From assembly GCF_000252165.1 (NCBI RefSeq), contig NZ_BAET01000013.1, forward strand, positions 112,639-176,638: a DNA stretch of 64,000 bases, given 5' to 3'. The notes beneath the pieces are model-generated. The model searched no databases. It was not told the origin of the DNA and saw nothing but the letters and a program-made list of their open reading frames with translations. The position numbers and the translations under genes were made by a program. The stretch is from Glaciecola punicea ACAM 611. Lineage in GTDB: Bacteria > Pseudomonadota > Gammaproteobacteria > Enterobacterales > Alteromonadaceae. Shown here piece by piece: positions 30,895 to 40,097 of the stretch; within the stretch, counting starts at the first letter, position 1; each line of letters starts with the position of its first letter.

Positions 30895-31787
30895 TAGTGT
30901 TTAAACCTATTTCGTAGTGCGCTGCGCAGGCCTTCACCCACAATATTCACCGATAGCACCATCATAAAAATAACCAAGCCGGGCAGGGCAATCAGCCAAG
31001 GCGCTACGTAAGCGGCATTAAGGCTTTGTGACAGCATTTGGCCCAGTTCAATCGTAGGGTTTTGGGCACCTAATGACAAGAATCCTAAGGCTGAAATGTC
31101 CAAAATAGCGATTGATAACGCAATGGTGGCCTGTATAACAATTAGTTCAAACATGCCCGGTAAAATAGAGGTGAAAAAGATGCGCACTGAGCCGGCGCCG
31201 TCCAATTTGTCTAATAATACATAGTCTTTGCTAAGCTCTTCTTTCACAAAGCTTCGGGTTTGGTGAATAAATTGGGGAATAAGTGCAAGCGTAATAGCAA
31301 ACATGCTGTTGTACAAACCAGTGCCCATTATAGCCACGACTATTATAGCGATTAGTAAGGTGGGAATAGACATTATAGAGTCAAATAGGTGATTCACTAT
31401 GCTTGAACGCACACCCCTTAATAAACCCGCCAATGCGCCAACGCCTACACCAATAATCATGGCCACAAACACAATAAATAAGCTGCTGCCCAAGGTTACC
31501 CGAATGCCATACAGTAAACGTGAAAATACATCGCGCCCAAGCGCGTCTGTCCCAAGCAAATGGGAAACAGAACCGCTGGCTTCCCACGCCGGCGGCAGCA
31601 ATAATGCATTGGTGTTTTGAAGATCAGGGTTATATGGTGCCACGATAGGCACCAGCACCGTGATCAGCAAAAATATGATAATAAAAATCAAGCCAACTAC
31701 GGCCAAATGGCTGCGCTTAAACTCTATCCACACGTTTTCAAGCGGTGAAGCATGATACTCTTCTTGGTATAAATCAAACCGCTGCAC
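30894..31787 (-). CDS. sapC: Peptide ABC transporter permease SapC
   Basis: Inner-membrane permease with about six membrane helices and the binding-protein-dependent transport motif ELSKDYVLLDKLDGAGSVRIFFTSILP (EAA-loop). The preceding GTDALGRDVFSRLLYG is typical of the DppC/SapC group. GTG 31787 is chosen as start. AAGGA lies 11 bases upstream, it overlaps sapB by only 14 bases, and it gives 297 residues (E. coli SapC 296). A TTG at 31835 would give a 62-base overlap. Confidence 0.92.
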   Translation of the reverse strand: MQRFDLYQEEYHASPLENVWIEFKRSHLAVVGLIFIIIFLLITVLVPIVAPYNPDLQNTNALLLPPAWEASGSVSHLLGTDALGRDVFSRLLYGIRVTLGSSLFIVFVAMIIGVGVGALAGLLRGVRSSIVNHLFDSIMSIPTLLIAIIVVAIMGTGLYNSMFAITLALIPQFIHQTRSFVKEELSKDYVLLDKLDGAGSVRIFFTSILPGMFELIVIQATIALSIAILDISALGFLSLGAQNPTIELGQMLSQSLNAAYVAPWLIALPGLVIFMMVLSVNIVGEGLRSALRNRFKH

Positions 31788-32805
31788 GGGCTGTTTCGTC
31801 CTTAGTTGGGTCGATGGCTCGAGTAATGAATTCAAGAGTAATGGTTAACGTTAACACAAATAACGCCACCACCAACATACCGGCGCGAATAGCCGGATAA
31901 TCTTGTTGATAAATCGCCTGAATGAGCCAGTTACCTATTCCAGGCCAAGAAAATATCGTTTCTACAATCATTGCGTTTGTGACTAATGTTGAAATTTGCA
32001 GCGCTAATATAGGCAATATGGGAATTAAGGCGTTTTTAAAGCTGTGTTTGATGAAAATTTGCCATTGTGTAAACCCGCGCGATTTTGCTGCAATTATGTA
32101 GCCTTTTTGCATAACATCCATTATAGAGCGGCGGGTAAAGCGAATAAACAAACAAGTGGTCACAATCGATATCGACAAAGTGGGCAGTATCGCGTGGCGA
32201 AACGCATTTTCTATGGCCTCTTTTGTATTGTTCAAATCTGACAGTATAATGTCTATAAACACGAAGCCCGTGATATGTTTAACTTCAAACAATAAATCGA
32301 TTCTTCCACTCATGGGCAGCCATTCAAGCTGCAGGCAAAACAGAGTGATAAATACCAGCGCGAGCCAAAATACAGGAAAGGAATAGCCCACAATGCTAAA
32401 CGTCACTACGCCCATATCGGCTGGATTATGGTGTTTTAACCCTGATAAAAAGCCTACCGGAATACCCACAAAAGTGGCCACAAAAAGAGCGTATAGCATT
32501 AGTTCCAAAGTCGCTGGAAAAGCGTAAGCTATTTCGTCATATAAATTTAGCTGCGATACGCTGCTAACGCCCCAGTCGCCTGCAAAAAAGTTAGAAAGGT
32601 ATACTTGAAACTGAACAAAAATACTTTCATTTAACGCAAACGCTTTCTCCAAAGCTTGTCTTTGCTCAAGGCTTTGTGGGGTAATGCCAGAAATATTGGT
32701 GAGTAAATCGCCCGGGAAAAAGAAAGGCAGCATAAACGAGAGTAAAACTAAAGCAAATATGGTTATCACCATTAAATTAATGTAGCGAATGAAGAGCTTT
32801 ATCAT
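31774..32805 (-). CDS. sapB: Peptide ABC transporter permease SapB
   Basis: 343-residue DppB-type permease. An N-terminal membrane helix is followed by a periplasmic segment. Then come FPATLELMLYALFVATFVGIP and the EAA-loop AAKSRGFTQWQIFIKHSFKNALIP, and a VETIFSWPGIGNWLIQAI end. Its ATG overlaps the sapA stop by 4 bases (ATGA-type), so the genes are coupled. Confidence 0.93.
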   Translation of the reverse strand: MIKLFIRYINLMVITIFALVLLSFMLPFFFPGDLLTNISGITPQSLEQRQALEKAFALNESIFVQFQVYLSNFFAGDWGVSSVSQLNLYDEIAYAFPATLELMLYALFVATFVGIPVGFLSGLKHHNPADMGVVTFSIVGYSFPVFWLALVFITLFCLQLEWLPMSGRIDLLFEVKHITGFVFIDIILSDLNNTKEAIENAFRHAILPTLSISIVTTCLFIRFTRRSIMDVMQKGYIIAAKSRGFTQWQIFIKHSFKNALIPILPILALQISTLVTNAMIVETIFSWPGIGNWLIQAIYQQDYPAIRAGMLVVALFVLTLTITLEFITRAIDPTKDETARAAV

Positions 32806-34403
32806 GGCATGCGCTCTACATTGTCAAAGCCAATGCCGCCAAATGGGTTAATTTCCATGCCGGTTATATCACTGCGTAAGGCTTGGTATTGATAAGCATG
32901 GGCAATAGGCATTAGCGGCATTTGTGCAAACAACAGTTCGTTGGCTTGCTTGTATATTTGTTTACGTTTTTCAAAGTTGTCGGTCAATAAGGCCTGTTGT
33001 ACTAGTGCGTCAAAGTCTTTATTACACCACATGGCACGATTGGTGCCAGAGGGTATAGCATCGCAGGTTAGCAAGGGGCGATAAAAGTTATCGGGGTCGC
33101 CGTTGTCTGCATTCCAGCCTATTAACACACTGTCGTGCATGCCTAAGGTTAGGTTTTCTCTAAATATGTTCCAGTCATAGCTGATAATATTTAAGGTGAT
33201 GCCAATTTCGTTCAAGTAACTTTTGATGAGCTGCGCCATTTTCATCGCATTAGGGTTATAAGCTCGCTGTACCGGCATAGCCCATATGTCCATGGTAAAA
33301 CTGTCTGGTAATCCAGCTTCATCTAACAATTCTCGGGCTCGCACGGGGTTATATCCAAGCTCTGGGGCGTCGCTTTGATAAGCCCACGACGCCGACGGTA
33401 TAAGACTCTTTGCCCGCGTGGCTTGACCTAGAAAGACCGCTTCTAGTAAGGATGTTTTGTCGACCGCTAGCACCAATGCTCTGCGAACCTTGGGATCATC
33501 AAAAGGGGCTTTGCTAGTATTAAAGGCCCAAAAGCCGATGTTTAGGCCGGGTTTTTCCAACAGGGTTAAGTCGTCTCGCTCGCTTATAACGGCTAGGTCG
33601 CTCTGTGAGGTGAATGCAATGGCATCGCATTCACCGGTAATCAATTTAGCCATACGTAAAGACGGTTTAGGTGTTATATCAAAAATAAGGTGTTCAGCCC
33701 CTGTGGTTGGCAGAAAATAATCGGGGTGGCGGATATACCGTATGTATTGATTTTGTTTATATACGGAAAATTTAAAAGGGCCGGTGCCTATTGGATAATA
33801 ATCAATTTTACTGGGCGTGCCAATTTCGAGTAAGTTTTGCGCGTACTCCTGCGACAAGATAACTGAAAAGTCGGTGGCTAAGTTGGCCAAAAATGCACTG
33901 TCGGGTGTGTATAAAGTAATTTCAACTCTGTAGCCATTGATGCGTTTTACATCTTTAATGGTTTTATCTAAACCCAGGCTATCAAAATAGGGGTAGATGC
34001 CACCGCTTACTTCGTGGTAGGGGTGTGACGCTAGGCGCCATCTGTTAATACTAAAGATAACGTCGTCTGCATTGAAGGTGCGCGTTGGTGTAAAGTAGTC
34101 AGTTTGATGAAAAGCGACGTCGCGCTGTAGTTGAAAAGTGTAGGTTAAACCATCGTTACTTACTAGCCAACTGCTAGCAAGACCTCGCTCAATGCGTCCA
34201 TCTGTGGGATTAAATTCCAGTAGGCGATCGTATAGCTGATGAGCAGACGCGTCGGCGGTTGTACTTGAAGTATCAAGCTGGGGATTAAAATAAGTGGGGT
34301 TACTCTCCGAACAAAAAGTAATGGCGTCATCGTTTATATTACTTTGTTTACCACAGCCTGCTAATAAAAAAATAGCGCACAGTACGCGGCACAAATACCT
34401 CAT
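32802..34403 (-). CDS. sapA: Peptide ABC transporter substrate-binding protein SapA (lipoprotein)
   Basis: Family 5 solute-binding protein, 533 residues from ATG 34403. The signal MRYLCRVLCAIFLLAGC ends in a lipobox with C17. FCSESNPTYFNPQLDTSSTT and AHQLYDRLLEFNP are the family's start. LVLAVDKTSLLEAVFLGQATRAKS and the late WNADNGDPDNFYRPLLTC are characteristic of the SapA/DppA group. The open frame reaches 34508 and would touch the pspF stop, but the extra 35 residues do not look like a signal peptide. No strong Shine-Dalgarno is visible. Confidence 0.9.
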   Translation of the reverse strand: MRYLCRVLCAIFLLAGCGKQSNINDDAITFCSESNPTYFNPQLDTSSTTADASAHQLYDRLLEFNPTDGRIERGLASSWLVSNDGLTYTFQLQRDVAFHQTDYFTPTRTFNADDVIFSINRWRLASHPYHEVSGGIYPYFDSLGLDKTIKDVKRINGYRVEITLYTPDSAFLANLATDFSVILSQEYAQNLLEIGTPSKIDYYPIGTGPFKFSVYKQNQYIRYIRHPDYFLPTTGAEHLIFDITPKPSLRMAKLITGECDAIAFTSQSDLAVISERDDLTLLEKPGLNIGFWAFNTSKAPFDDPKVRRALVLAVDKTSLLEAVFLGQATRAKSLIPSASWAYQSDAPELGYNPVRARELLDEAGLPDSFTMDIWAMPVQRAYNPNAMKMAQLIKSYLNEIGITLNIISYDWNIFRENLTLGMHDSVLIGWNADNGDPDNFYRPLLTCDAIPSGTNRAMWCNKDFDALVQQALLTDNFEKRKQIYKQANELLFAQMPLMPIAHAYQYQALRSDITGMEINPFGGIGFDNVERMP

Positions 34404-34507
34404 AAACCGGCTTGTGCAATCGCCGAAATTGCTGATATTAAAGCCGCGATCCCCGCAAATAGTCATGCTATTAATACGCTCATGTAATAAACCACCCTTG
34501 CCAGACA

Positions 34508-35605
34508 TTACATTGACTCAGTATTCTCAAGTAGATTATACTTTTTCAAGTACCCTCTTAGCTGATGATATGTCAGCGACAATTTTTCTGCAGTCTTTTT
34601 TTGATTATATTGCGAATCTTTAAGTGCCTGCTGCAGCATACTAATTTCATAGTCTTGAGAAGTTTGTTTCAAATCTACCGGAAACTCAAAGTCATTAGCA
34701 GGAAAAATACCTTTAAAAAGGTCCGTTGCAGCAACAATATCGGCGCTTGCCTTAGGTTTTTTGGGCATAAGATCCTGTGTTGCTGCGGCATTTGTTGTGG
34801 CAGACTTAGCGCGCGATGAAGGACGAAATTTAGAATCAAAAGGGTCCAATATTATATCATGCACGGGTACGTTGGGCGGTGTTCTATACACCGCTCGTTC
34901 AACCACGTTTTTTAATTCTCGTATGTTGCCTGGCCAATTGTAATCAAGTAAAAGGTCGCGAGATTTTTTACTAAAGCCTGCAAACAGCTCGAGTTCGAGC
35001 TCCCTTGCCATATTGATAGCGAAGTGCTCTGCTAACATCATAATATCGGCTTTTCTCTCGCGCAGCGGCGGAATGGTGATGACATCAAAGGCTAAGCGGT
35101 CTAGAAGGTCGGCCCTAAAGTCACCTGCTTGGGCTAAGGAAGGCAGGTCTTCATTGGTGGCAGCGATTATTCTCACATCTACTTTTACTGGGCGTGAGCC
35201 GCCCACCCGTTCAAATTCACCGTATTCTATTACGCGAAGCAGCTTTTCTTGAATTAAGGTAGAAGTATTGGCTAGTTCATCTAAAAACAAAGTGCCTTGG
35301 TCAGCATATTCAAAGCGGCCTTCTCTGCGTTTGCTAGCGCCAGAAAATGCGCCGGCTTCATGACCAAATAGCTCGGACTCAAGCAAATTGTCGTTTAAGG
35401 CTGCGCAGTTTAATTTTACGTAATTTTGTTCCCAGCGCTTTGACAAAAAGTGCAGCCTAGCAGCAATGAGTTCTTTGCCTGTGCCGCGCTCGCCTATTAC
35501 CAATACAGGTTTGTCTAAGGGAGCCACCATGGAGGTTTGTTCGAGTATTTCTAAAAAGCTATTGGCTTGGCCAATCAAATTATCGTTTTGTTTGAACATG
35601 CTCAT
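34508..35605 (-). CDS. pspF: Phage shock protein operon transcriptional activator PspF
   Basis: PspF is a sigma-54 activator without a sensory domain, kept inactive by PspA. The 365-residue protein has an AAA+ domain from the N-terminus: Walker A GERGTGKE (38-45) and the sigma-54 contact loop GAFSGA (85-90; most family members have GAFTGA). Walker B is GTLFLDELAN, followed by a C-terminal Fis-type helix-turn-helix (QNKKTAEKLSLTYHQLRGYL-like). It lies between the divergent pspABC and the downstream sapABCDF, the arrangement known from enterobacteria. Confidence 0.95.
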   Translation of the reverse strand: MSMFKQNDNLIGQANSFLEILEQTSMVAPLDKPVLVIGERGTGKELIAARLHFLSKRWEQNYVKLNCAALNDNLLESELFGHEAGAFSGASKRREGRFEYADQGTLFLDELANTSTLIQEKLLRVIEYGEFERVGGSRPVKVDVRIIAATNEDLPSLAQAGDFRADLLDRLAFDVITIPPLRERKADIMMLAEHFAINMARELELELFAGFSKKSRDLLLDYNWPGNIRELKNVVERAVYRTPPNVPVHDIILDPFDSKFRPSSRAKSATTNAAATQDLMPKKPKASADIVAATDLFKGIFPANDFEFPVDLKQTSQDYEISMLQQALKDSQYNQKKTAEKLSLTYHQLRGYLKKYNLLENTESM

Positions 35606-35733
35606 AATAAAGCCTAAGTATTTTGGTCAAAATAACTAAAACTTAGTGTACTTTAAAAGTTAGAGAATTGCCTGTTAAATTCTAAAAATAATATTATGTA
35701 ACTAAATCATATATTTACTGGTTTTTAGTAAGT

Positions 35734-35749
35734 TGGCAAGCATATTGTA
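35734..35749 (+). promoter_or_regulatory. Sigma-54 promoter of pspABC
   Basis: TGGCAAGCATATTGTA fits the -24/-12 consensus TGGCAC-N5-TTGCA with correct spacing and two mismatches. It is 86 bases upstream of the pspA ATG. PspF, encoded divergently, would bind between this site and its own start (35606-35733), but I cannot place its binding sequence. Confidence 0.82.
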
Positions 35750-35835
35750 TAAGCACTAAATAGACAAGACATGATACCAAATTGTGATTTATCGCGAATT
35801 GTTATTTTAAGCATCAACTAAAGAGGTATTGCACC

Positions 35836-36543
35836 ATGGGAATTTTTTCACGTTTTACTGATATCATCAATTCGAATATCAACGCTATATTAGATAAAGC
35901 TGAAGATCCAGAAAAAATGGTACGCTTAATCATTCAAGAGATGGAAGATACCTTGGTAGAAGTGCGCTCTGCATCGGCAAAGACCATTGCTAACAAAAAA
36001 GATGTAGTGCATCAAATCAACAAATATGAAAGCCAAGCAGCTGACTGGGAAGCTAAGGCAGAACTCGCCTTAAGCAAAGAGCGCGAAGATTTAGCCAGAG
36101 CGGCTTTGCAAGAGCGTAAGAAAGCGGCTGAAGCAGCAGTTACCTTAAATAATGAACTAGGGTTGATTGATAGTGAGCTAAGTAAACTGCAGACCGAAAC
36201 TGGTCAGCTTCAAGATAAACTAGCGGATGCAAAAAGTCGTCAAAAGACCATAATTATGCGTCAAAAAACAGTAAGTTCTCGGTTGGAGGTCAAAAAGCGC
36301 CTTGACTCAAGCACAGTTGATGACGCAATGGGACGTTTTGAGCAGTTTGAACGCAAAATTGGTGACTTAGAGTCGCAGGTAGAAGCTTATGATGTAGGCA
36401 CGCGCTCTTTAAAAGACGAAATAGCACGTCTTGAAGCCGACAGCAAAATTGATGACGAATTGGCCGCTCTTAAGCAACGAATGAGTGCTAATAAAGCGAA
36501 GGCCTCGGGCGTATCTGATGTAAGTCAGGCTAACAAAGCATAA
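35836..36543 (+). CDS. pspA: Phage shock protein A
   Basis: PspA is a peripheral inner-membrane protein that stabilises stressed membranes and inhibits PspF. The 235-residue product is almost wholly coiled coil. It starts MGIFSRFTDIINSNINAILDKAEDPEKMVRL, the PspA/IM30 amphipathic N-terminal helix, and continues with long heptad regions. AGAGG precedes the ATG. It is first in pspABC. Confidence 0.97.
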   Translation: MGIFSRFTDIINSNINAILDKAEDPEKMVRLIIQEMEDTLVEVRSASAKTIANKKDVVHQINKYESQAADWEAKAELALSKEREDLARAALQERKKAAEAAVTLNNELGLIDSELSKLQTETGQLQDKLADAKSRQKTIIMRQKTVSSRLEVKKRLDSSTVDDAMGRFEQFERKIGDLESQVEAYDVGTRSLKDEIARLEADSKIDDELAALKQRMSANKAKASGVSDVSQANKA

Positions 36544-36626
36544 GGTTATTATTGCCAGCATGTTTGAAGGAAAAAATTCATGCATGCAAGCTTAATGCAT
36601 AGCCTTATCAAAACGAAGGAAGGAGA

Positions 36627-36869
36627 ATGATAGTGGGAAGTTTTTTTACATTAACAGGTGTAACTCTTGTAGTGTTTATGATATTCGTCGCCCCCATTTG
36701 GCTAATATTACATTACCGCAGCAAAAAGCAAGTCAGCCAAGGCTTATCTGAGACTGAGCTTCGTTCATTGCAGAACTTAGCTGAAAAGGCTGAACTTATG
36801 GCAGATAGAATTCAAACCCTCGAAAGTATTTTAGATGCCGAGGCCCCAAATTGGAGGAATAGAGCATGA
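36627..36869 (+). CDS. pspB: Phage shock protein B
   Basis: 80-residue bitopic membrane protein: an N-terminal helix (LTGVTLVVFMIFVAPIWLILHY) followed by a cytoplasmic leucine-zipper-like region (LQNLAEKAELMADRIQTLESIL) and a WRNR end. With PspC it relays envelope stress to PspA. A strong AAGGAGA ribosome site precedes it, and its stop overlaps the pspC start by 4 bases. Confidence 0.95.
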   Translation: MIVGSFFTLTGVTLVVFMIFVAPIWLILHYRSKKQVSQGLSETELRSLQNLAEKAELMADRIQTLESILDAEAPNWRNRA

Positions 36870-37336
36870 AACGCGGCGAACTATTAAGAAACAAACGCAA
36901 TGGTAAAATAGGCGGTGTATGTGCAGGGGTAGCCGACTACTTTGGCATGGAAGCGTGGTTAGTAAGAATTCTGACCATAACTGCTTTCTTATTGTTAGCA
37001 GGACCATTTGTGTTAGTAGGCTATATAGCGTTATGGCTGATTTTAGAAGATAAATCAGGGGCAAAATCGCATACATCTAGCCATAAAGGTTTTGTAAATG
37101 CTCAGCAAAGCTCAAATACGAGCACTTATGACGGCAAAGGTTTTAAAAATTCTCCCTTTGACGATTACCATAAAGTCGAAGTGAAATCAAAAGTGTGGCA
37201 GTCTGGGGTGCCTCCTCGTCAAGCGTTTATTGATATAAAGCAGCAGTATGAGAACGTCGAAAATAAACTCAGAAGGCTAGAAAGTTATGTCACGTCTAAA
37301 GAGTTTGAGATTAACCGTGAAATAAACCGACTTTAA
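36866..37336 (+). CDS. pspC: Phage shock protein C
   Basis: 156-residue envelope-stress sensor. The PspC domain (RNKRNGKIGGVCAGVADYFGMEAWLVRI) is followed by a membrane helix (LLLAGPFVLVGYIALWLIL). The tail is longer than in E. coli (119 residues in total there) and ends in a helical, charged region. ATGA overlap with pspB shows coupling. No pspD or pspE follows. Confidence 0.94.
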   Translation: MKRGELLRNKRNGKIGGVCAGVADYFGMEAWLVRILTITAFLLLAGPFVLVGYIALWLILEDKSGAKSHTSSHKGFVNAQQSSNTSTYDGKGFKNSPFDDYHKVEVKSKVWQSGVPPRQAFIDIKQQYENVENKLRRLESYVTSKEFEINREINRL

Positions 37337-37480
37337 GCATTGCTGCGCGCTTTGTATTTAATTCCTTACAATAACACGTGGTAATACCAGTTGCAGTAAC
37401 GCCAAATATATAGGCCCTTTCCCCCTTATTGATATATACCTAGGGCACATTATTTTACAAAAAGGGCGTGTGCTTAGGCT

Positions 37481-38290
37481 ATGTCAACGCAATCAAAATA
37501 TATTTCCAAACAGGCCGATAATAACGGTATTATTCATTGGTCCAAAGAAGAAAACCAGCGCTGGCAGAGTTTATACGATCGTCAAATGAAACTTCTTCAG
37601 GGCAGAGCATGTAAACAATATATGCACGGCGTTGATTTATTGGGCATGACAGCTAATGAGATCCCACAGCTCAAAGATATAGACAAAGTGCTTCTAGCTA
37701 CAACAGGCTGGCGCACAGCGCCGGTACCGTCGCTGATTAACTTTACTGAGTTCTTCACCTTACTGGCTAACAAACAGTTTCCAGTGGCTACGTTTATCCG
37801 TAGTGAAGAGGAATTTGACTATCTGCAGGAGCCTGACGTTTTTCATGAAATTTTTGGTCACTGCCCCTTATTGACTAATCCTGCATTTGCGCATTTCACG
37901 CATACCTACGGTCAGCTTGGCTTGGCAGCGAGTAAAGAAGATAGAGTGTTTTTAGCGCGTTTATATTGGTTCACGGTAGAGTTTGGTTTACTAAGTACGC
38001 CTGAGGGTTTGCAAATATATGGCGGTGGTATTCTATCTTCTCCGGGTGAAACCATACATGCACTTGAATCTGACTCACCCATTAGGCAGCCGCTTACGCC
38101 TTTAGACGCTATGCGCACGCCTTATAGAATTGATATAATGCAGCCTATCTATTACGTGCTTGAGCAAGGCAACGATTTAGACGAAATGGCCAATATGGAC
38201 TTGATGGCGCTGGTAGAAGAGGCGAAAAAGCTTGGTTTATTTACGCCTAAATTTGCTCCTAAAGTAAGTGTTCAACCGGCTATAAGTTAG
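37481..38290 (+). CDS. phhA: Phenylalanine 4-monooxygenase
   Basis: PhhA hydroxylates phenylalanine to tyrosine using tetrahydropterin, O2 and non-haem iron. The 269-residue bacterial-length enzyme has the iron ligands H122 and H127 (EPDVFHEIFGHCPLL) and E168 (LYWFTVEFGLL). No pterin carbinolamine dehydratase (phhB) follows. Instead tyrR lies 180 bases downstream, matching the association of phhA with TyrR/PhhR regulators in gammaproteobacteria. Confidence 0.97.
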   Translation: MSTQSKYISKQADNNGIIHWSKEENQRWQSLYDRQMKLLQGRACKQYMHGVDLLGMTANEIPQLKDIDKVLLATTGWRTAPVPSLINFTEFFTLLANKQFPVATFIRSEEEFDYLQEPDVFHEIFGHCPLLTNPAFAHFTHTYGQLGLAASKEDRVFLARLYWFTVEFGLLSTPEGLQIYGGGILSSPGETIHALESDSPIRQPLTPLDAMRTPYRIDIMQPIYYVLEQGNDLDEMANMDLMALVEEAKKLGLFTPKFAPKVSVQPAIS

Positions 38291-38308
38291 AGCGGCGTGC
38301 TTTTTGTG

Positions 38309-38340
38309 AAAAGCTTGTGACAGCTGCGTTACAGGCTTTT
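38309..38340 (+). terminator. Possible terminator after phhA
   Basis: AAAAGCTTGT (38309-38318) and ACAGGCTTTT (38331-38340) pair over 10 bases with one G-T, with a 12-base loop. Only four T follow, so termination would be modest. Confidence 0.4.
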
Positions 38341-38411
38341 AAACAAACATTAAAGTTTAGTAATAATGCGCTTTAGCAGCGCTCTTTCTTGATCTGCCTA
38401 TCGAGTTCCTC

Positions 38412-38445
38412 GTAAACATGAACATACAAGTAATTATATGTTTAC
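38412..38445. promoter_or_regulatory. GTAAACAT dyad upstream of tyrR
   Basis: GTAAACAT (38412-38419) and ATGTTTAC (38438-38445) form a perfect 8-base inverted repeat with an 18-base spacer, ending 23 bases before the tyrR ATG. The half-sites resemble TGTAAA/TTTACA of TyrR boxes, but the TyrR box spacer is 6. It may be an autoregulatory site with a longer spacer (inference). Confidence 0.4.
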
Positions 38446-38468
38446 ATGCGTACTAGGAGATATCAGTT

Positions 38469-40025
38469 ATGCGTTTGGAAATTAGCTGCGAAGATAGAAC
38501 AGGGATCACGCAAGATGTACTAGACGTGCTCAACGAGTATGAAATAGACTTACGTGGAATAGAAATAGATGAATTGGGAAAGCTATTTTTGGATTTCCCC
38601 ACCATAGAGTTTTCAAATTTTCAAAATCTCATGTTAAAACTACGCCGAGTAGAAGGCATTGTAGATGTGCGAACCACCCCATTCATGCCCATTCAGCGTG
38701 AGCGTAATCAGCTGCGAACCTTGCTTGAGACATTGCCTGACCCCGTTTTTTCAACCGATGCCAACGGTAAAATAATTTTATATAACGATGTGGTGGCTTC
38801 CACTTTAGAAATGTCGGCAGATGAAATTCGAGAGCTCAATATCGATGATCTAATCGAAGGCTTTAATTTTACCAAATGGCTACATTCTAAATCTGTCAGC
38901 CCGCAAACGCACAAAGTGCAGTTTATTCAGCAAGACTATATTGCCGATTTGTTGCCTGTTAACATTCCTGACAATGGTAAAAATATACTCGCAGGGGCTG
39001 TTGTAACCTTAAAATCCGAAGTAAGATTAGGCGCTCAAATCAATGCGTTTAGAAAACCTGACTCGGGGAGCTTTGATAATTTTGAAGCAAATTCTACCGC
39101 TATGAAACGGGTAGTCAGAGAAGCCAAGCGTATGTCTGACTTAGACGGCAATATTTTAATCACGGGTGACACTGGCACCGGCAAAGAACAAATAGCAAAA
39201 GCCTGCCACGATAATAGCAGGCGTTCAGACGGTGAGTTTGTGACTTTAAATTGTGCCTCTTTGCCCGACGAGGCCGCTGAAACCGAACTCTTTGGCTATG
39301 CTGTGGGTTCAGCAGAAGAATCAGAAGGTAAAGCGGGACTGTTTGAACAGGCCGCAGGCGGTTCCATATTATTTGATGAAGTGTCTGAAATGTCGGTATC
39401 CCTGCAGGCGAAGCTACTGCGAGTGTTAGAATATGGCACTTATCATCAACTTGGAGACAGTCGGGTTAAGTATATAGACTGCCGTATTATTTGCACAAGC
39501 TGTAAGGATCTATCACAGTGCGTTCAAGACGGTACATTCAGAGAAGATTTATACTATCGCCTAAACGTATTGGGTTTAGTTGTGCCATCTTTGCGTGAAA
39601 GGAAGGCCGATATTATTCCACTTGCAAACAGTATTGTGCTTCAACACAGTAAAAAATTGAGTATACAGGCGCCCAAGCTGAGTAAACCTTGTATAGAGTA
39701 TTTAGAGTCATATCCTTGGCCCGGCAATATAAGACAGCTAAAAAATGCACTTTACAGAGCGATTTCTCTCATAGACGGCAATGAAATTACAAAGGAAGCT
39801 ATTCAATTACCTAGCTGTACAGCAAGCGTGACTTATATCGATGAAAACTTCGATGGCACACTTGAGCAGGAAGTAAAACGTTTTGAGCGGGATATGCTCA
39901 AACGGCTCTATCCTTCTTACCCAAGTACTCGTCAATTAGCGCGAAAACTAGGTTTGAGTCATACCGCCATTGCTAACAAGCTTAGAGAATATGGTATTAG
40001 TAAACACTCGGTTAAAATGCAGTAG
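38469..40025 (+). CDS. tyrR: Aromatic amino acid regulator TyrR
   Basis: 518-residue regulator with the TyrR order. An ACT domain comes first (MRLEISCEDRTGITQDVLDV). A PAS domain follows (about 75-150, LETLPDPVFSTDANGKI), then an AAA+ domain with Walker A GDTGTGKE (233-240). The C-terminal helix-turn-helix contains STRQLARKLGLSHTAIANKL. The GAFTGA loop needed to contact sigma-54 is replaced by GYAVGSAEESEG, as in TyrR, so it should work with sigma-70. It lies between phhA and maiA, both aromatic amino acid catabolic genes. Confidence 0.96.
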   Translation: MRLEISCEDRTGITQDVLDVLNEYEIDLRGIEIDELGKLFLDFPTIEFSNFQNLMLKLRRVEGIVDVRTTPFMPIQRERNQLRTLLETLPDPVFSTDANGKIILYNDVVASTLEMSADEIRELNIDDLIEGFNFTKWLHSKSVSPQTHKVQFIQQDYIADLLPVNIPDNGKNILAGAVVTLKSEVRLGAQINAFRKPDSGSFDNFEANSTAMKRVVREAKRMSDLDGNILITGDTGTGKEQIAKACHDNSRRSDGEFVTLNCASLPDEAAETELFGYAVGSAEESEGKAGLFEQAAGGSILFDEVSEMSVSLQAKLLRVLEYGTYHQLGDSRVKYIDCRIICTSCKDLSQCVQDGTFREDLYYRLNVLGLVVPSLRERKADIIPLANSIVLQHSKKLSIQAPKLSKPCIEYLESYPWPGNIRQLKNALYRAISLIDGNEITKEAIQLPSCTASVTYIDENFDGTLEQEVKRFERDMLKRLYPSYPSTRQLARKLGLSHTAIANKLREYGISKHSVKMQ

Positions 40026-40097
40026 TAGTTAAGGGTAGGTGCACCTGCACCTGCTTTATGTGATACTGAAGGAAGGAAATCAATCGAGACATTTAAC

